DNA of 64,000 nucleotides from the NCBI GenBank assembly GCA_964473525.1, contig CAYYPK010000005.1, forward strand, positions 124,001-188,000. Reading direction: 5' to 3'. Positions 24,268-33,335 of the stretch are shown here, in pieces. The position numbers were made by a program, and so were the translations under genes. Every line of letters begins with the position of its first letter. The first letter of the stretch is position 1. The notes under the pieces were generated by a model. It did not search any database. It was given only the letters and a program-made list of their open reading frames with translations, and was not told the origin of the DNA. This DNA is from GCA-2687025 sp964473525 (GTDB lineage: Bacteria; Poribacteria; WGA-4E; GCA-2687025).

Positions 24268-25800
24268 CTACACCCGGTCAGTCGACCAGTCGAACTCCTC
24301 GTCCACCGGCCAGATGGGCCGCCGCAGGTAGCGGTACGGCAGGCGCGCGTAGTCCACGGTGCTGACCCCCGGCGTATCGAGCTCAATTGTCGCGGCAACG
24401 ACGGGGTCAAACGAAGCGCGGTGCGCCTGGTTCGACTTCACGACGACGATCTTCTTGTCCTCGAGCTGCACGCCCGCGCTGCGGAAGAAGTCACGGTCCT
24501 TGCCCGTGCTGTGCTGCGAGAAGATGACGTCTATGTTCTTGCTCATCCGCATGACGACGCGCGGGCCGACGTTCACGCGCTGCCACGCGTCGCGCGTTAC
24601 CTCGCGTCCCCAGCCGCCGTGCGATGGTCCGCAGATCGTGTACGACCCATCGTCGATGGATTTCACGGTGGCGGTGATGAACACCGGGCTATAGAAGCGC
24701 TGGTCGATGCCGGCGCCCATCGGCATGCTCAACGTGGCGCCGACGCCTGCCTGCATCCCCGCCGCCACGACGTTCGGGTCACGGATCGTGAGCGCGCAGT
24801 CGGCTGCGTCGTGCCGTATGAGGCTGTGCAGGATGTCCGTGCCGTCGGCGGGCGTGGCGCTCCCGGGATCGTCGCCAAGGTCTACGAGCAGCACGGGCTG
24901 CACGTCCATCTCCATGGCCATGCGCACGCCCGGGTCGATGAGGTAGATGGGACGCACCGTGCGCAGTTCTTCGCGCCGCTCCCACAGCTCCTCGGCGAGC
25001 TCGGACGCGAGCCGACGCGCCAACGCGCGATCTCCGTCCGTCGTCGCGAGGATACACATGCCCGCGTCCGGGGAGTCGCCGTACCCGTAGCCGCCGAGGA
25101 TCGTGATGTTGACCACGCCCTCGGTCTCCTCCAACTCGGCCCGCCGCAGGTTCAGCTGGTAGAGGAGCAGGCGCTGTTCCTCTTCTGGGTCGTGCGCCCA
25201 CGTGCTCTGCCCGATGTTGGGGCCGAGGATGGGCACGAACACGCGCTCGGTGACGGGGTCGACTTCGCCGGCCAGCCACGAGCGGAGGCAGCGCGCCGCT
25301 TCCTCGCCGCGTTCGTAGCCGTCGATGTGCGGGTTCGTGTTGTTTGGGAACGGCACGAGCTGCTGTGTCTCGTAGTCGCTCATGATCGCGTGGAAATCGT
25401 ACGTGCCGACCATCGGCGTGTCTGGGTACGCCTCGCGGATCGCGCGGACGAGTTCACCCTCCGCGTCGTTGTACGGATCCTCCCCGACCATGGCGCCGTG
25501 CAGATCAAGGTAGATGGCGTCCAGCGGGGCGGCGGCGCGCAGGCCGTCCACGATCATGTCGCGCGCCTGCTCGAACGCGAGGCGTTGGACCGTGCCCCCG
25601 TTCACGAATCTGATGTACGCCACCGGCACGAGTGTGGCGGCGCCTTCCATCCCGTCGACGAACCCTCCGATGAAGCTCTTCGGATGCGCCTCGGTCAGGA
25701 CGTTCCGGCCACGTGTCACCGCAGCTGTCTCTAGCGAGTCGTTCGTCTCGACCGCGAACGTGTTCGTCTCGTGCCACAGTCCAGCGACGCCGATGCGCAT
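24268..25800 (-). CDS. mlrC: M81-family metallopeptidase (MlrC-like)
   Basis: A 510-residue protein. The zinc-site motifs of the M81/MlrC family are visible: GLWHETNTF near the start, YLDLHGAM, and TYDFHA, with a C-terminal MlrC_C domain starting near LVDLGDDPGSATPADGTD and ending STVDYARLPYRYLRR. MlrC was named for degrading linearised microcystin products, but most family members have unknown peptide or small-amide substrates. No signal peptide. The TMEM175-like gene follows closely. The tail of a second, lost copy lies at 23440-23540. Confidence 0.88.
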   Translation of the reverse strand: MRIGVAGLWHETNTFAVETNDSLETAAVTRGRNVLTEAHPKSFIGGFVDGMEGAATLVPVAYIRFVNGGTVQRLAFEQARDMIVDGLRAAAPLDAIYLDLHGAMVGEDPYNDAEGELVRAIREAYPDTPMVGTYDFHAIMSDYETQQLVPFPNNTNPHIDGYERGEEAARCLRSWLAGEVDPVTERVFVPILGPNIGQSTWAHDPEEEQRLLLYQLNLRRAELEETEGVVNITILGGYGYGDSPDAGMCILATTDGDRALARRLASELAEELWERREELRTVRPIYLIDPGVRMAMEMDVQPVLLVDLGDDPGSATPADGTDILHSLIRHDAADCALTIRDPNVVAAGMQAGVGATLSMPMGAGIDQRFYSPVFITATVKSIDDGSYTICGPSHGGWGREVTRDAWQRVNVGPRVVMRMSKNIDVIFSQHSTGKDRDFFRSAGVQLEDKKIVVVKSNQAHRASFDPVVAATIELDTPGVSTVDYARLPYRYLRRPIWPVDEEFDWSTDRV

Positions 25801-25803
25801 GGT

Positions 25804-25837
25804 GCCTGCCCGCCCCTTCTAGCCTGCCCGCCCCTTC
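25804..25837. repeat. Tandem 16-bp repeat upstream of mlrC
   Basis: GCCTGCCCGCCCCTTC occurs twice (25804-25819 and 25822-25837) separated by TA, immediately upstream of the mlrC start on its own strand. It covers the expected ribosome-site and leader region, so it could affect translation, or it may be simple slippage duplication. Confidence 0.6.
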
Positions 25838-25951
25838 CAGGATGTGTCGCAGGATGCCACAGGCGCCGCCGCGGAACACGCCGCGCCAGCGCGCGAACGC
25901 GGGCCACGCCCGGCCGCGACGCAAAGAGGCACGACCTGGCCCCACGAAGCG

Positions 25952-25960
25952 TGGTATGAT
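25952..25960 (+). promoter_or_regulatory. Extended -10 promoter of the DUF6807 gene
   Basis: TGGTATGAT gives an extended -10 (TGn then TATGAT) 62 bases before the DUF6807 start codon. No -35 match is seen, which is common with extended -10 elements. The gene is divergent from mlrC. Confidence 0.4.
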
Positions 25961-26022
25961 GCGCCTGGAAAGCATCGCGTAGAGCTACACTACCCAGCCG
26001 CCTCGCTTGGAGCAGGGCCCGC

Positions 26023-27078
26023 ATGGAACTAACGGTCTCATCGACTCGTGAGCACGGACGAAGCCTCGTGTCGGCGGAGGCCGATCTGACAGACGCGCCG
26101 ACGACGCTCCGCTCCGCCGACGGAGCCGTCGTGCCATGCCAATACGACGCCGAGAGCGCGACGCTGCACTGGATACTCGAATCGCCGCTGTCGGCGGGTG
26201 AGGAACGCGTCTACGAGATCGGCGCGGGCGACGACGCCGGGAGTCTCTGGCGCGTCGAGGAGAAGCCCGATCACCTGAACATCTACGCGGATGACGAGCT
26301 CATCACGCGGTACACGTTCCTTGGGATGCGCCGCCCCTACTTCTGGCCGGTGAACACGTCCCAGGGTAGCATCGCGCGCGGCTCCGGCACCGACGACCAC
26401 CCACATCACTACGGCCTGGGCATGGCCTACGGCGGCCACGGTGAGGGCGGCAGCGCGAACATCTGGTCGGACTGGGACGAGGAGCCGTACGGCCCCTGCG
26501 GCAAGGTCATCCATCGGTCGTTCGAGAGCATCACGGGCGGCCCCGTGTACGCCGAGATATGCGAGACCCTGTGGTACCTCAAGGCCGACGGCGACACGAT
26601 CACCGAGGAGAAGCGCCGCGTCCGCATCTGGCGTATCGACCGAGACGACTTCTACTTCGACTGGGACTGCGAGTTCTCCGCCCCGGACGACGACGGCACC
26701 AAGCCGTTCCTGCTCGCAGTACGCCTGCCCAACTCCATCACCGGCGAGACGGGCGACGTCCAGAACTCCGACGGCGAGGAGGGGCGAGAGGCGGCTCGTA
26801 TGCACGCCAGTTGGTGCGACTTCTCCGGCCCGTTAGGCGACGGCTGGAGCGGCATCGCCTTCTTCGACCACCCGGACAACCCGGAGTACCCTGGCAAGTT
26901 CGGTGAGTACGCCGTGAACCCGCAGATGACGCTAACGCACCACTCCCCCGACTACCTCGACGGCGACCCGTTGGAGTTGCGGTTCCGGTGCTACGTCCAC
27001 GCGTCCAAAGCGGAGGACTCCGGCGCTGGTTCGCGGTACCAGGACTTCCTCAACCCGCCGCTTGTTGAGGTGGGTTGA
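26023..27078 (+). CDS. DUF6807 (PmoA-like) family protein
   Basis: A 351-residue soluble protein. Distinctive segments are RPYFWPVNTSQG, DDHPHHYGLGMAYG, ANIWSDWDEEPYG and a final LTHHSPDYLDGDPLELRFR. These match the DUF6807 family, often labelled PmoA-like, which is common in Planctomycetes and Poribacteria next to sugar dehydrogenases and hydrolases. Paired His and Trp residues suggest a carbohydrate-binding or lyase-like beta-sandwich, but no activity is established from sequence. The ATG is preceded by an extended -10 promoter. It converges with the glycoside hydrolase gene, with a REP-like palindrome between them. Confidence 0.8.
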   Translation: MELTVSSTREHGRSLVSAEADLTDAPTTLRSADGAVVPCQYDAESATLHWILESPLSAGEERVYEIGAGDDAGSLWRVEEKPDHLNIYADDELITRYTFLGMRRPYFWPVNTSQGSIARGSGTDDHPHHYGLGMAYGGHGEGGSANIWSDWDEEPYGPCGKVIHRSFESITGGPVYAEICETLWYLKADGDTITEEKRRVRIWRIDRDDFYFDWDCEFSAPDDDGTKPFLLAVRLPNSITGETGDVQNSDGEEGREAARMHASWCDFSGPLGDGWSGIAFFDHPDNPEYPGKFGEYAVNPQMTLTHHSPDYLDGDPLELRFRCYVHASKAEDSGAGSRYQDFLNPPLVEVG

Positions 27079-27139
27079 TCGTCGCACCGTTGCGCTGCAA
27101 ACAAGCGATGGCGTCGCGCCAGGGCCACGCCGTCCGGTA

Positions 27140-27248
27140 GTCATCCTGAGCGAAGCGAAGGATCTCCCGAGCCAGTGGCCCGCCGAGATCCTTCCGCTCG
27201 CTTGTTGATGCCTAAGGGCATCACTCGTCTTCGCTCGTCAGGATGACA
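27140..27248 (-). repeat. REP-like long palindromic repeat, copy B
   Basis: A 109-bp element between two convergent genes. Read on the minus strand it runs TGTCATCCTGACGAGCG, then GATGCCCTTAGGCATC, then AACAAGCGAGCGGAAGGATC, and ends CTCAGGATGAC. That is collinear with copy A at 12626-12736. The outer arms would fold into a long hairpin. In this convergent position it may act as a bidirectional transcription end. Confidence 0.8.
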
Positions 27249-27311
27249 GAGCGGGCCGTCGTCGCCGAAGGTATGCTCGTACCGGGTCGGGAACGCCCGT
27301 ATGGCGCCAGC

Positions 27312-29165
27312 CTAGCATCTCTCCGCTCGGGTGTCGGTGGGGGCCTCCTCGCCAGCGTGAATCGCGCATAGCCCACGATGCGTCTCCCGCATGGCGTCGA
27401 TGAGCTCCTCGTACGGGCGATCCGTCACGTCGACGAGGCCGATGTTGTAGTTCTCCCCGTCGAAGCGCCCTGTCGCGGGCTGATCCGCCCACGCGAACCA
27501 GTGTGTGCCGATGAGCGCGGGATGCGCCGCGCCGTTCTCGACGTAGTAGCGATACGCCGCGCCGCGCTCGCGCTGGTCACGGGTTTGGCGCAACGTCGCC
27601 GCCAGGCCGCCCTCTGGCGCGCCGAAGTGAAACTCGCCGATGACGGTCGGCAGCCCTGTCAGATCGTGCAGGTGGTCCAGGTCTTCAGCGGCGGGAACTT
27701 CGCGGTAGATGTTCTGACTGTAGACGTCGAACGAGCGGCTGAGCTGGATGATCTCCGCCGGCGGGCGCCCGCCGAAGCGGATGCCGAGGTTCAGGTGGTT
27801 CGGATCGTGACGGCGGATGGCGTCGTTGACGACCTCGAGGAACCGCTCGAACGCGCCGTACAGGAACGCGCGACGGCGGCCCGGCGTGTCGTCGTCCGAG
27901 AGATGCGCTTGGAGCTCCCGGCGCATGGGCGTGCCGTCGCCGTTCAGGATCATCTCCGCGAGCTGCGCTTCGCGGCCTGGCCAGGGCGGCTCGTTGCCGA
28001 CGAAGTACCCCAGCATCCAGGGGTCGTCCTTGCGCGGCGCGCACTGACGTTCCGCCGCCGCGTCCACGGACGCCTCGAAATCGTCGGCGTACACGTCCAC
28101 GAAGCCCATCGGCGCCTGCCCGATGCCCCACCCCGAAGTCGTCACGACGTACGCCTTGCGACCCAGGTCGAACAGGTCGCTGTCGGACCAGTTGGCGATG
28201 GTGTTGAGGCCCCAGGCGTCCATGCGCCGGATCGCCATGTCCATCCACGCCGACTTCCACTCGTCGCCGTGCCTACGTTCCACGTTCCACGCGTAGTGGG
28301 AGGCGCCCGCCGACTCACCAGTCCAGCGACGTGGCGGACGCGCGTCGTCCGGCGGCAGCGCGGCGAACACCTGCTCACGCCCTGTCACGCGCGTGCTCAT
28401 CCACGGCGTCACGCAGTCGACGCCCGTGGAGAAGAACAGGCAGCCGTCTGGGTCCACGAACCACCAGCGACCGTCGACCTGCTCGACGCGGAAGAACCCC
28501 GTAGCCTCGCTCTGTCGACTGAGGCAGCCGCCGTACCGCGACACGGTGAAGTCGTCGGGTTGGAGGGTGGCGTCCTCGCGATGCCACTTCGCCCGCAACT
28601 CGTCGATGCTTGTGATGTGGCGGTCGCACCTCGACGGTGTCCACTGCCCGTACTCGCCCACGAACGGGCCGGCGTCCAGCGGCGCGTCACCCGGATCCTC
28701 GATGGCAAGCGCGATGGAACGGATCTCCAGCGTCGGGGCGCCGATCGGCTCGGGGATGCTCACGCTCACGCGATCCACGACGCCAATGGGGCCGTGGCCG
28801 CCGATATGGCCGTACCAGTACGTGTCGCGCGAACGGTTCCCCATGGAGGCCATATCGTGCCCAGACCTCGCGGGATGGCGCAGCGCGTCCAGCGGCACGG
28901 CGGCGCGAACCCACACGCCCTGCCAGGGGTGGAACCGCAGTCTGCGTGTCTCGTCGGCGACGTGCACGCGCAACTCAAACCACTGCGAGAACGAGGCGCG
29001 CAGCTCGAGCACTAGGTAGCCGTACTCCGACCAGTCCGCGGGCAGGCCGAGGTCGGACGGAGTGGCGGCGCGCTCGAGCGTCCCTTCGTCGAAGGAGATC
29101 TGGCCGGACCAGGATGCCAGGGACGTGGCGGACATCCGTGCGACTTCCGCGCCTAGCGTCAGCAT
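27312..29165 (-). CDS. Clan-A glycoside hydrolase (beta-agarase-like)
   Basis: A 617-residue enzyme. Residues 1-160 form a beta-sandwich (carbohydrate-binding-like) domain, followed by a TIM barrel introduced by WWFVDPDGCLFFSTGVDCV. The likely acid/base is Glu392 in GYFVGNEPPW and the nucleophile Glu511 in VIGEFHFG, the Asn-Glu and Glu pair of clan GH-A. The WFVDPDG and GYFVGNE pattern recalls GH50 beta-agarases and relatives; the true polysaccharide may differ. No signal peptide is seen, so it may act on imported oligosaccharides. It lies 25 bases downstream of a Gfo/Idh/MocA gene on the same strand, with GAGGAAGAGGG before the ATG. Confidence 0.75.
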   Translation of the reverse strand: MLTLGAEVARMSATSLASWSGQISFDEGTLERAATPSDLGLPADWSEYGYLVLELRASFSQWFELRVHVADETRRLRFHPWQGVWVRAAVPLDALRHPARSGHDMASMGNRSRDTYWYGHIGGHGPIGVVDRVSVSIPEPIGAPTLEIRSIALAIEDPGDAPLDAGPFVGEYGQWTPSRCDRHITSIDELRAKWHREDATLQPDDFTVSRYGGCLSRQSEATGFFRVEQVDGRWWFVDPDGCLFFSTGVDCVTPWMSTRVTGREQVFAALPPDDARPPRRWTGESAGASHYAWNVERRHGDEWKSAWMDMAIRRMDAWGLNTIANWSDSDLFDLGRKAYVVTTSGWGIGQAPMGFVDVYADDFEASVDAAAERQCAPRKDDPWMLGYFVGNEPPWPGREAQLAEMILNGDGTPMRRELQAHLSDDDTPGRRRAFLYGAFERFLEVVNDAIRRHDPNHLNLGIRFGGRPPAEIIQLSRSFDVYSQNIYREVPAAEDLDHLHDLTGLPTVIGEFHFGAPEGGLAATLRQTRDQRERGAAYRYYVENGAAHPALIGTHWFAWADQPATGRFDGENYNIGLVDVTDRPYEELIDAMRETHRGLCAIHAGEEAPTDTRAERC

Positions 29166-29190
29166 CTGCCCTCTTCCTCTCCGCCGGGGT

Positions 29191-30306
29191 CTACGGGATG
29201 TCGATCCACCGCCCCTCGACGTCGGACTGTCTCACCGCGTCGATGACCTGCTGCCCCTTCATGCCGTCCCAGAAGGACGCGATCTCCGCGTCGCCGCCGT
29301 CGATGCGGTCGACGAAGTCGGCGATGAGTTCGCTCCACAGCCGGTTCAGGACGTTGTCCTCGCCGCTGAGCGATTTCCCGTGGCGCTCGGGTATCTCGAC
29401 CTGCTTGAACTCGCGCTTGCCGTACGGCGAGTGCTCCAACCCGCCGTCGGACAGGATGAGCGTGCCCTCCGTGCCATACAGCTCTACTACTCGCCCGATG
29501 CCGTTTCCCTGCCCCGCGCCAGCGCGGAACACGCCCGTGACCTCGTCGGGGAACTCGACGATAAATGAGTAGCCCGTGTCCGCGGTGACGTCGACGGTCT
29601 CGTAGTTCTCGAGGGGTTCCTCTGGCCGCCAACCCATCTGTTCGCGGAAGTACAGGGGCTCGTCCAGCACGACGGCGCGCTTCGTCGTGAACTTCGGCTT
29701 GCCGCACACGCGGGTGATCTCCCGACCCAGGAGCGTGCGCACGCGGTCGATCTCGTGCGACGCCGCCTGATACAGCACGCCGCCGCCGTGCTCCAGACGC
29801 GACATCCAGCCGTCCACCGTCACGGGGCGTGACGCCCACATCGTGTGCTGGTTGATCTCGCGGACATGGCCTATGTGCCCCGTGTCGATGAGTTCCCGCG
29901 CGTGGCGGAACGTCGGCGGGTACCGCCACGTGAAGGCGATGGCTCCGATGAGTCCCTTCTCGTCGGCAAGGCGGGTCATGTCCTGCGCCTCTCGGGCGTT
30001 CATTGCCATCGGCTTCTCGCACAGGACGTGCGCGCCAGCGTCGAGCGCCGCCATCGTCATCTCGTGATGCGTGTGGCCTGGCGTCGTGACGCCGATGATG
30101 TCCACGCCGAGGTCTAGCACCGCTTGGTAGTCGTCCACCACGTTTGGGATGTCGAACCGCTCGGCCAGCTTCTCCGCGGTGGCTCTCGTACGGTTGGCGA
30201 CGGCAACGATCTCCGTCCGCGGGCACGCGCGGAACCCGAAGGCGTGCCCCTCGCCTGCCCATCCGGCGCCCAAGATGCCGACACGAAGTTTGGGTGTGTC
30301 CGCCAC
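29191..30306 (-). CDS. Gfo/Idh/MocA-family oxidoreductase
   Basis: A 371-residue NAD(P)-dependent dehydrogenase for sugars, inositols or similar polyols. It has the Rossmann motif GILGAGWAGEGHA near the N-terminus, the substrate/cofactor motif CEKPMAMN (E-K-P), FTWRYPPTFRHA, and the active-site His in GGVLYQAASHEIDRV. The GTG at 30306 is chosen because GGGAGGAAT immediately precedes it and the Rossmann strand follows within ten residues; longer forms run into the divergent gene's promoter region. It heads a two-gene unit with the glycoside hydrolase, which implies oxidation of the sugar released by that enzyme. Confidence 0.9.
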   Translation of the reverse strand: MADTPKLRVGILGAGWAGEGHAFGFRACPRTEIVAVANRTRATAEKLAERFDIPNVVDDYQAVLDLGVDIIGVTTPGHTHHEMTMAALDAGAHVLCEKPMAMNAREAQDMTRLADEKGLIGAIAFTWRYPPTFRHARELIDTGHIGHVREINQHTMWASRPVTVDGWMSRLEHGGGVLYQAASHEIDRVRTLLGREITRVCGKPKFTTKRAVVLDEPLYFREQMGWRPEEPLENYETVDVTADTGYSFIVEFPDEVTGVFRAGAGQGNGIGRVVELYGTEGTLILSDGGLEHSPYGKREFKQVEIPERHGKSLSGEDNVLNRLWSELIADFVDRIDGGDAEIASFWDGMKGQQVIDAVRQSDVEGRWIDIP

Positions 30307-30432
30307 GGTATTCCTCCCATGCTTGCCGTGCGTAGGCGACTGCCAACGGGAACATAGCACGAGAGGCCGCGCGCGTTCATCGACGGTTCTCACGCCACAT
30401 GTCGCGCGAAGCCGTCTCGAGCGACGAACCGA

Positions 30433-30441
30433 TGGTATACT
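30433..30441 (+). promoter_or_regulatory. Extended -10 promoter of the hydroxyacid dehydrogenase gene
   Basis: TGGTATACT (TGn plus TATACT) lies 40 bases before the start codon at 30481, in the 174-base divergent gap. The -35 position (CGTCTC) is not recognisable, as is usual for extended -10 promoters. Confidence 0.4.
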
Positions 30442-30480
30442 GGCGGCCGTTGCGCGCCAGCCCAGGGGGAAACTGACCGT

Positions 30481-31473
30481 ATGAAGAAGATCGCCGTGCA
30501 CACCGCCGCCGGCCCGGACGCCGGGATGCCCATCGAGCGCACTGTCCTCGATGTGGACGACGTGGAGTTCCGCCTCGCGGGGAAATGCCGCACGCCCGAT
30601 GCTGTCGCCGAAGCCGTCCGCGACGCCGACGTCGCGCTGTGTGGGAGTGAGCCGTTCACCGACGCGGTCTTCGCCGCCGCCCCGCAGCTGAAGATGGTGA
30701 TCCGCTACGGCGTCGGCGTCGACACCGTCGACCTGGACGCCGCGACCAAGCACGGCGTCATGGTGGGACACTTCCCCGACTTCTGCATCGAGGAGGTCGC
30801 CAACCACGCCCTAACGCACATGCTCGCCGGAGCCAAGAAGTTCACACGGCAGGACCGCGCCGTGAAGGAGGGGCGGTGGGGAGACACGCGCTCGTTCCTT
30901 GCCCCCATGGGCGCCATCAACGGCGAGACGCTCGGACTCGTCGCGTTCGGCAACATCGCTCAGGCGATGGCGGTTCGCGGCAAGGCGTTGGGCATGCGCG
31001 TCATCGCCTACGACCCCTTCGCCGACTCGGCGGCGTTCGAGGCGGCGGGCGTCGAGTCGGTCTCGCTCGACAGCCTGACCGCGGAATCCGACTACATCTC
31101 GTGCCACCTGCCGCTGAACGACGCGACGCGTGGGATGCTGGACGCGGCGTTCTTCGCCGCGATGAAGCCGACGGCCTACTTTGTCAACACTGGCCGCGGG
31201 CCTGTCGTCAACGAACCCGACCTCATCGCGGCGTTGGGGGCCGGGGAGATCGCCGGGGCCGGGCTAGATGTCTTTGAAGCAGAGCCCATCCGCGCGGACC
31301 ATCCGTTGTGCGGAATGGACAACGTAACGCTCACGCCGCACACGGCGGCGTATTCGGACGCTACCCGCGCATCCCTGTCCAAGAGACTCGCCACGGACGT
31401 GCTCGCCGTGTGTCGCGGCGGGACGCCCGAGTTCGTCGCCAATCCGGCGGTGATGGACCGCCGACGCACGTAG
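30481..31473 (+). CDS. D-2-hydroxyacid dehydrogenase (phosphoglycerate dehydrogenase-like)
   Basis: A 330-residue NAD-dependent dehydrogenase. Family landmarks are IRYGVGVDTVDLDAA, the Rossmann segment LGLVAFGNIAQAMA (Ala-Phe-Gly in place of the common Gly-x-Gly), CHLPLNDATRGML, NTGRGPVVNEPDL with the catalytic Arg, GLDVFEAEP with the Glu, and LTPHTAAYS with the His. It lacks the regulatory ACT domain of serine-pathway SerA, so a catabolic or detoxifying role with a 2-keto acid is more likely. It is divergent from the Gfo/Idh/MocA gene and convergent with the PfkB-SIS gene. Confidence 0.9.
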   Translation: MKKIAVHTAAGPDAGMPIERTVLDVDDVEFRLAGKCRTPDAVAEAVRDADVALCGSEPFTDAVFAAAPQLKMVIRYGVGVDTVDLDAATKHGVMVGHFPDFCIEEVANHALTHMLAGAKKFTRQDRAVKEGRWGDTRSFLAPMGAINGETLGLVAFGNIAQAMAVRGKALGMRVIAYDPFADSAAFEAAGVESVSLDSLTAESDYISCHLPLNDATRGMLDAAFFAAMKPTAYFVNTGRGPVVNEPDLIAALGAGEIAGAGLDVFEAEPIRADHPLCGMDNVTLTPHTAAYSDATRASLSKRLATDVLAVCRGGTPEFVANPAVMDRRRT

Positions 31474-31500
31474 CCAGCGCGGCCGCGTGCCCGACAGCGC

Positions 31501-33126
31501 CTAGGTGACACGCGCCCCAAGTGAGCCGCCAGGGTGGTACTTGCCGAAGTCGTCCGCTGTAAAGCCGCGCGCGTTGGCGAGCATGACGGCGAGCGCGTCA
31601 CCCACGGCCAGTTGGCACGTGGTGCTGGATGTGGGCGCTAGACCCAAGGGGTCCGCCTCACCTTCGACGGGAACGTGTAACAGGACGTCGCTCAGGCGCG
31701 CCAATTCCGAGTCGCGCCCGCCCGTGACGCCGATGACCTTGGCGCCGTTGCGCTTGACCGTGGCCAGCGTGTCCAGCAGCTCGCGCGTGCCGCCGGAGTT
31801 CGAGATGCCGATCACGACATCGCCAGCGCACACCTGCCCAGAGTCGCCGTGCGTGGCGTCCAGCGGGTCGAGGAAGTACGCGACGGTCCCGGTGCTCCGG
31901 AGGGTGGCGGCGATCTTGTGTCCAATGTGGCGACACTTGCCGACGCCGGACACGTGCGTGCGCCCGCCAGCGTCCTGGGCCTCTGCGATGAGCGCCGCGG
32001 CGGCGTCCATCGCGTGCGGATCAAGGAGTTCCGCGACGACCTGCAACGCGGCGATTTCCTGACGGATGACCTGCATGCCCACGTGCCGCGATGTGTCCAC
32101 TGGCGGCGCGGGCTCGGCGGGCATGTCGAACGGGAACTCGCCGCCGAACAGACGCAGCGCGTCGTCGCGGCTCTGGCCCAGGACGGGGAACGCCCCGACA
32201 ATCGTGCAGCACGCCGCCGCGCATGCGTTCGCGACCTTCACGGTCTGTTCGAGGCCGCAGTCGTGGTAGACGCCCGCTATGAGACCCCCGAGGAAGGCGT
32301 CGCCCGCGCCGGTCGTGTCCACGACATCAATGCTATGCGCTGGGGCGCGTAGCGTGTCGCGTCCGTCCGTCGCGACGCTGCCCGCGCCGCCGTCGGTGAT
32401 GGCGACGAGGCGCGCCCCGTAACGCTGCATGAGCGCCTCCGCCTGCGCTTCCGGGGTCGCGGCGTCCGTCAGTTGAGACGCGGCGGACTTCGCGGGCTTG
32501 ATGATGTCGGCCAGCGCGAGGGCATCGTCGAGTCGCTGGCGCGTGCCCAGCTTGGCGATGTCGACGCAGAAGTCCGGCGGCACATCCACGTCGAGTACCG
32601 TTGGGACGCCAGCCTTCCTAGCCGTGTCCAATACCTCGCACACCGTGTCCAACTCCAGCTGCGATATCTCCGTGGAGACGATGGCGGCAGCGCGTATCGC
32701 TTCGGCGAAGTCGTCCCGGACATGGGCGGCGGTGGTTGTGGCGGACGGCCCGCGGGACATGTAGATAGCGCGCTCGCCCTGCGGGTCTACGTCGATCACG
32801 GAGAACCCAGTCGCCGTGTTGTCTAGCGCGATCACATGCTGGCGGCTGATGCCGTGCCTATCCATCGTCGCGCGGATCATGATGCCGTACCGGTCGTCGC
32901 CCTGGTACCCAAACAGCCCGGTCGGCACGCCGAGAAGCTGCGCCCACGACAGGTGGTTCAGCGTGACACCGCCGATGACTTCCTTGACGACGCTGCCCGT
33001 CTCGTCCGGCACGATGTAGGTCTTCGACTCAGGGCCGGCGATCTGGTTCACGCGATGGATGACGTCGACAACATTGCTGCCCACGCCCATGACGCGCTTG
33101 CTGGACGCTGACTGTTCCGCTGACAT
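31501..33126 (-). CDS. PfkB sugar kinase fused to SIS sugar-phosphate isomerase
   Basis: A 541-residue two-domain enzyme. Residues 10-330 are a PfkB/ribokinase-type kinase with the anion-hole and base motif DTTGAGDAFLGG (GAGD at 273-276). Residues 350-541 are a SIS domain of the KpsF/GutQ (arabinose-5-phosphate isomerase) type: SGVGKCRHIGHKIAATLRST, ISNSGGTREL, APTSSTTCQLAVGDALAVML and FGKYHPGGSLG. The tandem CBS domains usual for KdsD/GutQ are missing; the protein stops right after GGSLG. A plausible reaction pair is phosphorylation and ketose-aldose isomerisation of one sugar. It is divergent from the molybdenum hydroxylase operon. Confidence 0.88.
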   Translation of the reverse strand: MSAEQSASSKRVMGVGSNVVDVIHRVNQIAGPESKTYIVPDETGSVVKEVIGGVTLNHLSWAQLLGVPTGLFGYQGDDRYGIMIRATMDRHGISRQHVIALDNTATGFSVIDVDPQGERAIYMSRGPSATTTAAHVRDDFAEAIRAAAIVSTEISQLELDTVCEVLDTARKAGVPTVLDVDVPPDFCVDIAKLGTRQRLDDALALADIIKPAKSAASQLTDAATPEAQAEALMQRYGARLVAITDGGAGSVATDGRDTLRAPAHSIDVVDTTGAGDAFLGGLIAGVYHDCGLEQTVKVANACAAACCTIVGAFPVLGQSRDDALRLFGGEFPFDMPAEPAPPVDTSRHVGMQVIRQEIAALQVVAELLDPHAMDAAAALIAEAQDAGGRTHVSGVGKCRHIGHKIAATLRSTGTVAYFLDPLDATHGDSGQVCAGDVVIGISNSGGTRELLDTLATVKRNGAKVIGVTGGRDSELARLSDVLLHVPVEGEADPLGLAPTSSTTCQLAVGDALAVMLANARGFTADDFGKYHPGGSLGARVT

Positions 33127-33235
33127 TGCGAGCGACTCCCTTTCCGCGACCTTCGCGGCGTGTTGGGCGGTGTGGTTGCCGCCATGTTACGCGATTCACA
33201 CGAGGCGCCCAAGACCACCGCAGCGCGCTTGCGGT

Positions 33236-33263
33236 TTGCGTCCCACGCGCACGCCATTACAAT
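33236..33263 (+). promoter_or_regulatory. Probable promoter of the molybdenum hydroxylase operon
   Basis: TTGCGT (33236-33241), 16 bases, then TACAAT (33258-33263), giving a start about 65 bases before the small-subunit ATG. It lies in the gap that separates this operon from the divergent PfkB-SIS gene. Confidence 0.4.
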
Positions 33264-33335
33264 GCGCGTGGACTGGATCACGGGGGACGGCGCCTGGACG
33301 CCGCGGCGAGCAATCGGCGAGCAAAAGGAGAAGGC

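Noticed and set aside
24421..25734. Long plus-strand open frame opposite mlrC
   Set aside because: It is an antisense shadow produced by GC-biased codons; the minus-strand MlrC motifs are complete.
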